Source: Rhizohabitans arisaemae
Lineage (GTDB): Bacteria > Actinomycetota > Actinomycetes > Streptosporangiales > Streptosporangiaceae
Reading direction: 5' to 3'
Assembly (NCBI RefSeq): GCF_025996515.1
Contig: NZ_BLRH01000024.1
Span: 1-64,000 of the forward strand
DNA length: 64,000 bases
Positions 32,001 through 38,959 of the stretch are shown here, in pieces. Position numbers and translations under genes: made by a program. The notes below the pieces were generated by a model. The model did no database searches and was not told the DNA's origin. It saw only the letters and a list, made by a program, of their open reading frames with translations. Position 1 is the stretch's first letter; each line of letters opens with the position of its first letter.

Positions 32001-33567
32001 AGCCGGGGCGGCCGTGCACGGCACCGGTGACCCGGTCCCACACGACGCGCGGGCGCAGCTCGGCGAACTCCTCGCTCGGGTAGCGACCGGCGAGCATGTC
32101 CAGGGTGGCCTCCAGCGCCGACCTGGGCAGGGTCGCGTACGGCGCGGCCTTCTTGACCAGCTCCTCCAGCTCGTCCACGGTCCAGGGGTCCATCGCGGTC
32201 ATCGCGACGATCTGCTGGGCGAGCACGTCCAGCGGGTTGCGCGGGTAGTGCGTCTCCTCGATCTCCCCGGCCTTCATCCGCTCGGCGACCACGGCGGTCT
32301 GCACCAGGTCGCCGCGGTACTTGGGGAAGATCACTCCCTTGGAGACGGCCCCCACCTGGTGGCCCGCGCGCCCGATCCGCTGGAGCCCGCTCGCCACGCT
32401 GGGCGGCGCCTCCACACAGGCGACCAGGTCGACCGCGCCCATGTCGATGCCGAGTTCGAGACTGGAGGTCGCCACCACCGCGGCCAGCCGCCCGGACTTC
32501 AGCTCCTCCTCGATGTGGGCGCGCTCCTCCTTGGAGACCGAGCCGTGGTGGGCCCGGACGATCTCGGTGGAGACGTCCCTGGCCTTGGACGAGCCCGCCT
32601 GGGCCATCATCGCGGCGGGCACCGCCCCCGGCGCGGCGGGGCCGTGCACCCGCTCGGAGGAGAGCTCGTTGAGGCGGGTGCAGAGCCGCTCCGCCAGCCG
32701 CCGCGAGTTGGCGAAGACGATCGTCGACTTGTGGTCGTCGATCAGGGTGAGCAGGTGCTCCTCCATGTGGGGCCAGATGCTCCTGGCCCGCTCCGGCGAG
32801 TCGGAGACGTCGGCGCCGCCGGCGGGCTCGGCCATGTCCTCCACGGGCACGATCACGTCGATCTCGATGCGTTTGCCGGCGGGCGGCTGGACGACCGCGG
32901 CCGGCCGGGAACCCCCCAGGAAGGCGGCGATCTCGGCCGTCGGCCGTACCGTCGCCGACAGCCCGATGCGCTGGGCCCGCTTGGCGAGGAGTGCGTCGAG
33001 CCGCTCCAGGCTGAGGGAGAGGTGGGCGCCGCGCTTGGTCCCGGCCACCGCGTGCACCTCGTCCACGATCACCGTCTCGACCCCGCGCAGGGACTCCCGG
33101 GCCTCGCTGGTGAGAAGGAGAAAGAGGGATTCGGGGGTGGTGATGAGGATGTCGGATGGTTTGACGGCGAATCGGCGCCGATCCTGCGCGCTGGTGTCGC
33201 CCGAGCGGATCGCCACGGTGATGTCGGCGGGCGGCAGGCCGAGGCGGCGCGCGGTGTGCCGGATCCCGGCGAGCGGGGCGCGCAGGTTGCGCTCCACGTC
33301 CACGGCGAGCGCCTTCATCGGCGAGACGTAGACGACCCGGCAGCGCCGCCGGGGGTCGGCGGGGACGGGTTCGGCGGCGAGCCGGTCGATCGACCACAGA
33401 AACGCCGACAGGGTCTTGCCCGATCCGGTGGGCGCCACCACCAGGGTGTCGTCCCCTCGCGAGATCGAATCCCACGCCCCTTCCTGCGCCGCCGTGGGCG
33501 CCGCGAAGGCCCCGGTGAACCACTCCTTGGTCACCTGGGTGAAGCGGTCGATCGATGAGGACCCCAC
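29005..33567 (-). CDS. lhr: Large ATP-dependent helicase Lhr
   Basis: The 1520-aa superfamily 2 helicase is full length for bacterial Lhr, a 3'-5' translocase that unwinds RNA:DNA hybrids and is linked to DNA repair. Walker A APTGSGKT is at 45-52, the DEVH box is VIVDEVHAVAG, and motif VI is QRIGRAGHQVG. The Lhr winged-helix and beta-barrel core follows, then the long C-terminal Lhr-specific region. A 15-bp minisatellite inside the gene encodes an Ala-Ser-Ser-Ile-Asp/Asn repeat near residue 1370. The start is a GTG with no clear ribosome site. It lies upstream of recA, as in Streptomyces. Confidence 0.93.
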   Translation of the reverse strand: MGSSSIDRFTQVTKEWFTGAFAAPTAAQEGAWDSISRGDDTLVVAPTGSGKTLSAFLWSIDRLAAEPVPADPRRRCRVVYVSPMKALAVDVERNLRAPLAGIRHTARRLGLPPADITVAIRSGDTSAQDRRRFAVKPSDILITTPESLFLLLTSEARESLRGVETVIVDEVHAVAGTKRGAHLSLSLERLDALLAKRAQRIGLSATVRPTAEIAAFLGGSRPAAVVQPPAGKRIEIDVIVPVEDMAEPAGGADVSDSPERARSIWPHMEEHLLTLIDDHKSTIVFANSRRLAERLCTRLNELSSERVHGPAAPGAVPAAMMAQAGSSKARDVSTEIVRAHHGSVSKEERAHIEEELKSGRLAAVVATSSLELGIDMGAVDLVACVEAPPSVASGLQRIGRAGHQVGAVSKGVIFPKYRGDLVQTAVVAERMKAGEIEETHYPRNPLDVLAQQIVAMTAMDPWTVDELEELVKKAAPYATLPRSALEATLDMLAGRYPSEEFAELRPRVVWDRVTGAVHGRPGSQRLAVTSGGTIPDRGLFGVFLAGGSGRQSSRVGELDEEMVYESRVGDVFVLGATSWRIEDITHDRVLVSPAPGRPGKLPFWHGDSAGRPAELGRALGTFLRELASLEPGPAAERVRAAGLDDHATANLLAYLREQREATGYVPDDRTLVVERFHDELGDWRVVVHSPYGARVHAPWALAVNRRLRERYDVDAQAVHTDDGIVIRVPDTLEGAPTDVAAFDPEEIERIVTEELGGSALFAARFRECAGRSLLLPRRSPGRRTPLWQQRRRAAHLLQVASRYPGFPVVLETVRECLRDVFDVPGLVRLMRDIAARRVRIVEVETVQASPFAASLLFHYIGAFMYEGDAPLAERRAQALTLDTALLAELLGEADLRELLDPAVVEEAGLELGRRTRPLKDAEDLADLLRTHGPLPPEQVRVRGGTAEWLVALERERRAVRVRIAGAEQWAAIEDAGRLRDALGVPMPVGIPQVFLEPVADPLGDLLARHARTHGPFTADAAGARYGLGVAVVVDGLRGLAAAGRVFSGEFTPGGRGEEWCDAEVLRMLRRRSLARLRKEVEPVTPETLAVFAPRWHGVGGPRPRGGGLAATDALVTAIERLQGAAVPASALETLVLPARVPGYEPALLDALTSSGEVVWAGQGGLSGGDGWVALYFADTAPLLMPEPAEITLTPLHEGVLTALDGGGALFFRALSDRLGSLDDGALALALWDLVWSGRVTGDTLAPLRAALGTGRPAHRPPTARRRGRAVLPTRSGPPTVSGRWWLLPQPSGAPTERAHALAEALLERHGVLTRGAVAAERVPGGFAGVYPVLRAFEEGGRCRRGYFVEGLGGAQFALPGAVDRLRASSIDASSINASSIDASSINASSADATAPAGAADRAPAAVVLAATDPAQPYGAALPWPETDSGHRPGRKAGALVVLVDGRLTLYVEKGGKTVLSWGEQELQPAVDALAATIRAGALGKLTVERADGVPVADSPLAAALEAAGFHPTPRGLRLRA
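29402..29470 (-). repeat. 15-bp minisatellite inside lhr
   Basis: GAGGAGGCAT(T/C)GATT is repeated 4.6 times; the T and C forms alternate, so the true unit is 30 bp. It is in frame and encodes alternating ASSID and ASSIN on the minus strand, in an Ala/Pro-rich linker where length change would be tolerated. Confidence 0.9.
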
Positions 33568-33982
33568 ATCGCCATCTTGCCCGGTCCGACCGACAGTTTC
33601 CGCCCGGGATGTTTACCGGATTCTGTCATGAACATTTACCGGCCTGCGGCCGTCTCACCCCTTGGGCGGTATCGGCGATCCACGAGGAGACGGTCCATGA
33701 CGTACGGCGAGACGGCTCGGCCGGGTTTCGCCGTGCCCGTCCGGCCCGGCTCCGGCCGTACCGGTACGGAACGGACCGTACGGCCTCTTCCCCGCCGTAC
33801 GGCGCGTCCTCCGGACCGGTTCCGGATCGGCCGCGCGGTTTCGGGTGACCGTCGTGACGTGCGTGTCCGGGGGACGTACGCACGGCGGCGGTCACCCGGG
33901 CCGGGGCCTGCGGAGCCCGTACCCGATCCGCCCTGCGGGGTGCGCGGCACGTCGGCCGTGGGTCCCGCGACTGACTCGTCTC
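33568..33982. other. Non-coding stretch between lhr and the recA region
   Basis: No gene is supported over about 410 bases. Palindromes built on CCGTACGG are dense: CCGTACCGGTACGG at 33766-33779 and CCGTACGG at 33786-33793 and 33805-33812. Open frames exist on both strands but are Arg/Pro/Gly-rich and lack recognisable features. The lhr promoter should lie at the left end. Confidence 0.5.
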
Positions 33983-34022
33983 GGTGCCGTGGTGTCTTGA
34001 ACAGGGGCGACACCACGGCACC
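33983..34022 (-). terminator. Perfect 14-bp hairpin
   Basis: GGTGCCGTGGTGTC (33983-33996) and GACACCACGGCACC (34009-34022) are exact inverses around a 12-base loop. It starts five bases after the stop of the small leftward ORF at 34028-34180, the usual position for a terminator without T-run in high-GC bacteria. Confidence 0.6.
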
Positions 34023-34027
34023 GGCGG

Positions 34028-34180
34028 TCAGTCCCGGTCGTCGCCGGGTTCGGGGAGACCGTGTCGGAGGCGGCGGTCGGCTTGGCGTCGTTGCAGCTGG
34101 ATCGCGCGCAGATACCGGCGTCTGGACCGTCGTGCCTGCCGGATCGGCCGCGGGGTCCTGCCGCGCTTGACGGATACCAT
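34028..34180 (-). CDS. Small basic protein, 50 aa (tentative)
   Basis: ATG at 34180 opens a 50-residue frame rich in arginine (MVSVKRGRTPRPIRQARRSR...). I do not recognise a family. Support comes from the perfect hairpin five bases after its stop and from its position divergent to the DUF3046 gene with a 60-base gap. The ribosome site is weak (GATGGGACC), and length alone would not distinguish it from chance. Confidence 0.4.
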   Translation of the reverse strand: MVSVKRGRTPRPIRQARRSRRRYLRAIQLQRRQADRRLRHGLPEPGDDRD

Positions 34181-34228
34181 GGTCCCATCGTCACCCGCGG
34201 GAGGGGTTCGCGCCAGTCCCGGTGCCCC

Positions 34229-34234
34229 GATACT
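34229..34234 (+). promoter_or_regulatory. DUF3046 gene -10 element, leaderless type
   Basis: GATACT ends six bases before the ATG at 34241, with no ribosome site. Confidence 0.4.
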
Positions 34235-34240
34235 GGGTTC

Positions 34241-34435
34241 ATGCGCCTCACGGATTTCTGGAATCGGATGAACGATCAGTTCGGCGCGGTCTACGCGGAA
34301 TCGTGGGCCAAGGACTTCGTTCTCGCCCCCCTCGGGCACCGGACCGTCGAGCAGGCACTCGCCGAAGGCGTCGCCGCCAAAGTGGTGTGGGGGGCCGTCT
34401 GCGAGGTGGCCGACGTCCCCGCCCGGCTCCGTTAG
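34241..34435 (+). CDS. DUF3046 domain protein
   Basis: This 64-aa protein matches DUF3046 along its whole length: MRLTDFWNRMNDQFGAVYAE, LGHRTVEQALAEGVAAKVVW, and a C-terminal VCEVADVPARLR. The family is of unknown function but is regularly encoded next to recA-recX in actinobacteria, as here, which marks it as a candidate recombination accessory protein. It converges on the 90-aa gene at 34432 with a four-base overlap. Confidence 0.9.
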   Translation: MRLTDFWNRMNDQFGAVYAESWAKDFVLAPLGHRTVEQALAEGVAAKVVWGAVCEVADVPARLR

Positions 34436-34704
34436 GGCTCCGGCTCCGTCCCGAGCAGGGACTTGATGGCCTCGGCGGCCGGTCCGGGGTGCTCCGCGTC
34501 CCCCTGCCCGCCGCGCGCCCAGAGGAGGAGCCAGCCGTCCTTGACCGGTGTGGCGAAGACGACGGTCTGGCGGCCGGTCCGGGGGTTCCAGACCCACAGG
34601 ATCGGATTGTCCTTGATCAGGAACCGGCCGGCCAGGCCCCGGGACGGCAACTGTCCGGCGAGCGCTTCGAGATGGGTGCGGCGCTGCCGCGCGTACGTGC
34701 TCAT
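34432..34704 (-). CDS. Uncharacterised 90-aa protein
   Basis: The family is not recognised. The sequence has a globular look with beta strands (GRFLIKDNPILWVWNPRTGRQTVVF and DGWLLLWARGG) and an acidic C-terminal helix. No signal peptide or membrane helix. ATG at 34704 is preferred (AAGG nine bases upstream) over an in-frame ATG five codons earlier. It overlaps the DUF3046 gene tail to tail by four bases and lies in the conserved lhr-recA interval. Confidence 0.65.
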   Translation of the reverse strand: MSTYARQRRTHLEALAGQLPSRGLAGRFLIKDNPILWVWNPRTGRQTVVFATPVKDGWLLLWARGGQGDAEHPGPAAEAIKSLLGTEPEP

Positions 34705-34961
34705 CGCTGACACCTTCAAGGCTTTGAACGGCAGGCGGGGATCGAGGGCGGTACGGCTGTTCGCGGGGCGGCGCCGAGGCGGTCGGCCCGCCCCGCCGGG
34801 CGGGGAGGGGCGGGGTCGGGGATGCCGGGCCTTCTCGATCCGTACGGCCGGTACGGCATACGCGAGGTGACCGCCTGGCCGGCGTCGACGGAACCGGCCG
34901 GGCAGGCGCGGCGGAAGGGCTGGTCGCGTTCCTACAGTGACGTGTTACCCCACTGGTCCGC

Positions 34962-34993
34962 GGTCTACCTCGGTCCGGATGCCGAGGTAGACC
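34962..34993. other. Perfect 12-bp inverted repeat upstream of recA
   Basis: GGTCTACCTCGG (34962-34973) and CCGAGGTAGACC (34982-34993) surround an 8-base loop, about 120 bases before the recA SOS box. The gene-free stretch 34705-35273 (569 bases) otherwise holds only the recA promoter; open frames in it look non-coding. Confidence 0.6.
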
Positions 34994-35115
34994 CCACTTT
35001 CCGGCGCGTGGGCCGCCGAGTGTCGCGCTCTGCGCCGAGGGGGATGCCGCCGACGGGGCTCGGCCGTTCGCGGGGTGCGATCCGGTGGGGAAAGTCTGGC
35101 GTGTTCTCTTCATGA

Positions 35116-35131
35116 TCGAACAGATGTTCGT
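35116..35131 (+). promoter_or_regulatory. LexA (SOS) box of recA
   Basis: TCGAAC-AGAT-GTTCGT differs in one base from the perfect actinobacterial/Bacillus-type SOS palindrome TCGAAC-N4-GTTCGA. It sits directly beside the -10 element. Confidence 0.85.
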
Positions 35132-35132
35132 C

Positions 35133-35138
35133 TATGCT
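35133..35138 (+). promoter_or_regulatory. recA -10 element
   Basis: TATGCT starts two bases after the LexA box, so bound LexA would block it. The resulting leader would be about 130 bases. Confidence 0.6.
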
Positions 35139-35273
35139 TGAGGCCGGAGTGGTCTTCAGGTTGCGCGCACCGAGGTTGTCCAACCCCGGCGTGGGTGAGC
35201 GGAAAATGTCGGCGGCACCCCGTAGCTTCTCCTTCGACACGACAGACCTCACCCACGCAAGGCGGGACTCCCC

Positions 35274-36377
35274 ATGGCAGCTAACGACCGAGAGAAGGCT
35301 CTAGAGACCGCGCTCGCGCAGATCGAGCGGCAGTTCGGCAAGGGTTCCGTGATGCGTCTCGGCGACGACGTCCGGCCGCCGATGGAGGTCATCCCGACCG
35401 GTTCGATCACGCTGGACGTGGCGCTCGGCATCGGCGGACTCCCTCGCGGCCGGGTCGTCGAGATCTACGGGCCCGAGTCGTCCGGAAAGACCACCGTCGC
35501 GCTCCACTCCGTGGCGAACGTGCAGAAGGCCGGGGGCATCGCGGCCTTCATCGACGCCGAGCACGCCCTCGACCCCGAGTACGCCAAGAAGCTCGGCGTC
35601 GACACCGACGCGCTCCTCGTCTCCCAGCCGGACACCGGTGAGCAGGCGCTGGAGATCACCGACATGCTCATCCGCTCCGGGGCGATCGATCTGGTGGTCG
35701 TGGACTCGGTGGCGGCGCTGGTGCCCAAGGCCGAGATCGAGGGCGAGATGGGCGACAGCCACGTCGGCCTCCAGGCCCGACTGATGTCCCAGGCGCTCCG
35801 CAAGATCGCCGGCGCTCTCAACAACACCAACACCACCGCGATCTTCATCAACCAGCTCCGCGAGAAGATCGGGGTCATGTTCGGCAGCCCGGAGACGACG
35901 ACGGGCGGCAAGGCGCTGAAGTTCTACGCCTCCGTCCGGCTGGACGTGCGCCGGATCGAGACGCTGAAGGACGGCACCGAGCCGGTCGGCAACCGGACCC
36001 GGTGCAAGGTGGTCAAGAACAAGGTGGCCCCGCCCTTCAAGGTCGCGGACTTCGACATCATCTACGGCCAGGGCATCAGCCGCGAGGGCGGCCTGATCGA
36101 CATGGGCGTCGAGCAGGGCTTCGTCCGCAAGTCCGGCGCCTGGTACACCTACGAGGGAGACCAGCTCGGCCAGGGCAAGGAGAACGCCAGGACCTTCCTG
36201 CGCAACCATCCGGACATGACCGACGAGATCGAGAAGAAGATCAAGGAGAAGCTCGGCATCGGCCCCCGCGTCGACACCCCGGCGGACAAGGCGCCGGCGG
36301 TGAAGCCGCCCGCGGCCCCGGCGCCCGCCGCCGCGGCCTCGACCCGTAAGGCGGCGGCCAAGTCGGCCGAAGCCTGA
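35274..36377 (+). CDS. recA: Recombinase RecA
   Basis: RecA coats single-stranded DNA, pairs homologous strands and triggers LexA self-cleavage. The 367-aa chain has Walker A GPESSGKT at 66-73, [15 protein letters not shown], Walker [15 protein letters not shown] loops around [20 protein letters not shown] and [22 protein letters not shown], and an Ala/Pro/Lys-rich C-terminal tail (about 330-367) longer than in E. coli. An SOS box precedes it. recX follows two bases downstream, so the modulator is made with it. No intein is present. Confidence 0.98.
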   Translation: MAANDREKALETALAQIERQFGKGSVMRLGDDVRPPMEVIPTGSITLDVALGIGGLPRGRVVEIYGPESSGKTTVALHSVANVQKAGGIAAFIDAEHALDPEYAKKLGVDTDALLVSQPDTGEQALEITDMLIRSGAIDLVVVDSVAALVPKAEIEGEMGDSHVGLQARLMSQALRKIAGALNNTNTTAIFINQLREKIGVMFGSPETTTGGKALKFYASVRLDVRRIETLKDGTEPVGNRTRCKVVKNKVAPPFKVADFDIIYGQGISREGGLIDMGVEQGFVRKSGAWYTYEGDQLGQGKENARTFLRNHPDMTDEIEKKIKEKLGIGPRVDTPADKAPAVKPPAAPAPAAAASTRKAAAKSAEA

Positions 36378-36379
36378 GC

Positions 36380-37018
36380 ATGACCTATCCGAACAGGCGT
36401 CGCCGCCGTGCCTTCACCCGGGAGGACGGCGGCGGATCGCCCGAGTGGGCGGCGGATCCGGAGGAGGGCTCCTCCGGTGAGCGGTCCGGGCGCCGCGGGG
36501 AGGACCCGGAGGCGAAGGCGCGGGCCGTCTGCCTGCAGATGCTGACCGCGGCCCCCCGCACCCGGGCTCAGCTCGCCGACGCGCTGCGCAGGCGGGGGAT
36601 CCCCGAGGAGACGGCGGAGGCCGTCCTCGGCCGGTTCTCCGAGGTGGGCCTGGTCGACGACGAGGCGTTCGCCGACGCGTGGGTGAGTTCCCGGCACGCC
36701 GGGCGGGGCCTGGCCAGGCGGGCGCTGGCGACCGAGCTCCGCCATCGGGGCGTGGACGAGGAGACCGTCCGGGAGGCGGTCGAGCGTCTCGACCCCGATC
36801 AGGAGCTGGAGACCGCCCGCCATCTGGTCGCCCGCAAGCTCCGGGGGACCCGCGGGCTGGATCCGGCGGCGAGGATCCGGCGGCTCTCCGGGATGCTGGC
36901 GCGGAAGGGGTATTCGCCCGGCACGGCTTATCGGGTTGTCAAGGAGGCGCTGGAAGCCGAAGGCGTGGAAGATCTTTACGGGCTGGACGGCCTGGACGAG
37001 ACCGAAATCGACGGATGA
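36380..37018 (+). CDS. recX: RecA regulator RecX
   Basis: RecX binds RecA filaments and limits their activity. The 212-aa protein has a disordered Arg/Glu/Gly N-terminus (about 1-45) and three helical RecX repeats: CLQMLTAAPRTRAQLADALRRRG, VDDEAFADAWVSSRHAGRGLA with LRHRGVD, and LARKGYSPGTAYRVVKEAL. It starts two bases after the recA stop. Its stop overlaps the ATG of a 32-codon frame. Confidence 0.93.
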   Translation: MTYPNRRRRRAFTREDGGGSPEWAADPEEGSSGERSGRRGEDPEAKARAVCLQMLTAAPRTRAQLADALRRRGIPEETAEAVLGRFSEVGLVDDEAFADAWVSSRHAGRGLARRALATELRHRGVDEETVREAVERLDPDQELETARHLVARKLRGTRGLDPAARIRRLSGMLARKGYSPGTAYRVVKEALEAEGVEDLYGLDGLDETEIDG

Positions 37019-37330
37019 CCGTCATCGGTCAATGGGGGCGCCGGGAACGGCCTCGGTGGGCAAACGGGCTGGACACGGCTGCTTTGCTTGCTCGTTACCT
37101 CTCAGACGCTTAACCTCGACGACAGTGAGGAGTTACTCCGCGCAGTGCGGATTGCCATAAGGGTAAATACGGACGAGGAAGCTGAACGAGGGTGGGAGAT
37201 AGTCGGCCGACGATATTCAGTCGGTGATATTACTCTGCCTTTTTGAGGCGTCTGTCTAATATGCGGTCCGCGCCGCGCGTGTGACGCTTCGCGTCCACAT
37301 AGGCTCGATGCGAGGAGGGCGGGGCTCGCC
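37019..37330 (+). other. recX-rny gap with two possible micro-ORFs
   Basis: A 32-codon frame starts at 37015 as ATGA overlap with the recX stop and ends at 37113. Separately, the recX reading frame stays open for 75 codons after its own stop, to a TGA at 37244-37246; its last part reads like protein (DSEELLRAVRIAIRVNTDEE...) but has low G/C at third positions. A GTG at 37145 could start it. Neither is firm. The right half is AT-richer and should hold the rny promoter. Confidence 0.35.
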
Positions 37331-38926
37331 ATGGAACCCCTGACCGTGCTGCTGGTCGGTGCGGCACTGCTGCTCCTCGTCGTGATTCTCTTCGTCCTGC
37401 TGCGCAGGCCCGGCGGATTCCACGGCCCGACCCCCGAGCAGGTCGCCGAGATCCAGCTGGAGCTGGACATGGCCCGCCGGGAGGCCGTCGTCATCCGCGC
37501 CAACGCGGAGGGGGACGCCCGGGAGATCCTGCGCAAGGCCGAGTCGCTCGCGGACAACCTGGGCAGGGCGCGCAAAGAGCTCGAAGAGGAGTCCCTGACC
37601 CTCAAGACCGAGCTCAAAGGCCTGCGCAGGGACCTGGAGCGGAGGGAGAACCGGCTGGCCGAGCGCGAGCAGCGGCTCGACGAGGAGAGCCGCAGGCAGA
37701 CCGATCGGTCTCGCCGGCTCGCCGAGACCGAGAGCGAGCTGGCCGCCCGGCGCAGCGACCTGGACCGTGCCGACGAGGAGCGGCGTGAGGTTCTGGAACG
37801 TGCCGCGGGCCTCACCTCCGACCAGGCCAAGGCGGAGCTGGTCGCCGGCATCGAGAACCAGGCCAAGCGCGAGGCCGTGCTGATCGTCCGCGACCTTGAG
37901 GCCGAGGCGCGCCGGGAGGGCGAACGCCGCGCCTGCAAGATCGTCGCCCTCGCGGTCCAGCGGGTGGCGACCGAGCAGACCGCCGAATCCGTGGTGAGCG
38001 TGCTCCATCTGCCCGGCGACGAGATGAAGGGGCGCATCATCGGCCGGGAGGGCCGCAACATCCGGGCCTTCGAGTCCACGACCGGGGTCAACCTGATCAT
38101 CGACGACACCCCGGAGGCCGTACTCCTCTCGTGCTTCGACCCGGTCCGCCGGGAGGTCGCCCGCCTCACCCTGGAGAAGCTCGTCCTGGACGGCCGGATC
38201 CACCCGCAGCGGATCGAGGACGCCTACGAGCGGAGCAAGGCCGAGGTCGAGTACCTCTGCGTCCGCGCCGGGGAGGACGCCCTGGTCGAGCTGGGCATCA
38301 CCGACATGCACCCCGAGCTGATCACGCTGCTCGGGCAGCTGCGCTACCGCACCTCCTACGGGCAGAACGTGCTCGGCCACCTGGTCGAGTCCGCGCACAT
38401 CGCCGGGATCATGGCGGCCGAGCTCCGGCTCGACCCGACGCTGCTCAAGCGGTGCACCGTGCTGCACGACATCGGCAAGGCCCTCACCCACGAGGTGGAG
38501 GGGAGCCACGCCCTGATCGGTGCGGAGATCGCCCGCCGGTACGGCGAGCACGAGGACGTCGTGCACGCCATCGAGGCCCACCACAACGAGGTGGAGGTCA
38601 GGACCGTCGAGGCGGTGCTGACCCAGGCGGCCGACGCGATCAGCGGCGGCCGGCCGGGGGCGCGGCGGGAGTCGCTGGAGGCCTACGTCAAGCGGCTGGA
38701 GCGGCTGGAGGAGATCGCGGGCTCCTACGACGGGGTGGAGAAGGTGTTCGCGATGCAGGCCGGCCGGGAGATCCGGGTCATGGTCAAGCCGGACGCCGTC
38801 GACGACATCCAGGCCCAGGTGATCGCCCGGGATGTGGCCAAGCAGGTCGAGGAGGAGCTGACCTACCCCGGTCAGATCAGGATCACCGTGGTCCGCGAGT
38901 CGCGGGCCACCGAGTTCGCCCGGTAG
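37331..38926 (+). CDS. rny: Ribonuclease Y
   Basis: RNase Y is a membrane-anchored endonuclease that starts mRNA decay. The 531-aa protein has one N-terminal membrane helix (5-24), a long coiled coil (about 35-200), a KH RNA-binding domain with GRIIGREGRNIRAFE near 232-246, and an HD phosphohydrolase domain with metal ligands H and D in VLHDIGKALTHE near 377-388 and EAHHNEVE after it. The genome also encodes RNase J (5540), so both Bacillus-type decay nucleases are present. A strong hairpin overlaps its stop. Confidence 0.95.
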   Translation: MEPLTVLLVGAALLLLVVILFVLLRRPGGFHGPTPEQVAEIQLELDMARREAVVIRANAEGDAREILRKAESLADNLGRARKELEEESLTLKTELKGLRRDLERRENRLAEREQRLDEESRRQTDRSRRLAETESELAARRSDLDRADEERREVLERAAGLTSDQAKAELVAGIENQAKREAVLIVRDLEAEARREGERRACKIVALAVQRVATEQTAESVVSVLHLPGDEMKGRIIGREGRNIRAFESTTGVNLIIDDTPEAVLLSCFDPVRREVARLTLEKLVLDGRIHPQRIEDAYERSKAEVEYLCVRAGEDALVELGITDMHPELITLLGQLRYRTSYGQNVLGHLVESAHIAGIMAAELRLDPTLLKRCTVLHDIGKALTHEVEGSHALIGAEIARRYGEHEDVVHAIEAHHNEVEVRTVEAVLTQAADAISGGRPGARRESLEAYVKRLERLEEIAGSYDGVEKVFAMQAGREIRVMVKPDAVDDIQAQVIARDVAKQVEEELTYPGQIRITVVRESRATEFAR

Positions 38927-38951
38927 CCTCCCCGGCCGGGGCCGGGGAGGC
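38926..38951. terminator. Terminator between rny and the convergent peptidase gene
   Basis: GCCTCCCCGG (38926-38935) pairs with CCGGGGAGGC (38942-38951). The left arm begins at the last base of the rny stop and the right arm ends eight bases before the opposite stop. Confidence 0.75.
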
Positions 38952-38959
38952 CCGCCGGA

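Noticed and set aside
30280..33558. Plus-strand frame of 1092 codons
   Set aside because: Antisense shadow of lhr; no recognisable domain and biased Gly/Glu/Arg/Pro composition.
33577..34170. 197-codon frame between lhr and DUF3046
   Set aside because: Arg/Gly/Pro low-complexity product, no ribosome site, and it crosses the palindrome cluster and hairpin.
34822..35115. 97-codon frame upstream of recA
   Set aside because: No family and no ribosome site; it runs through the 12-bp inverted repeat.
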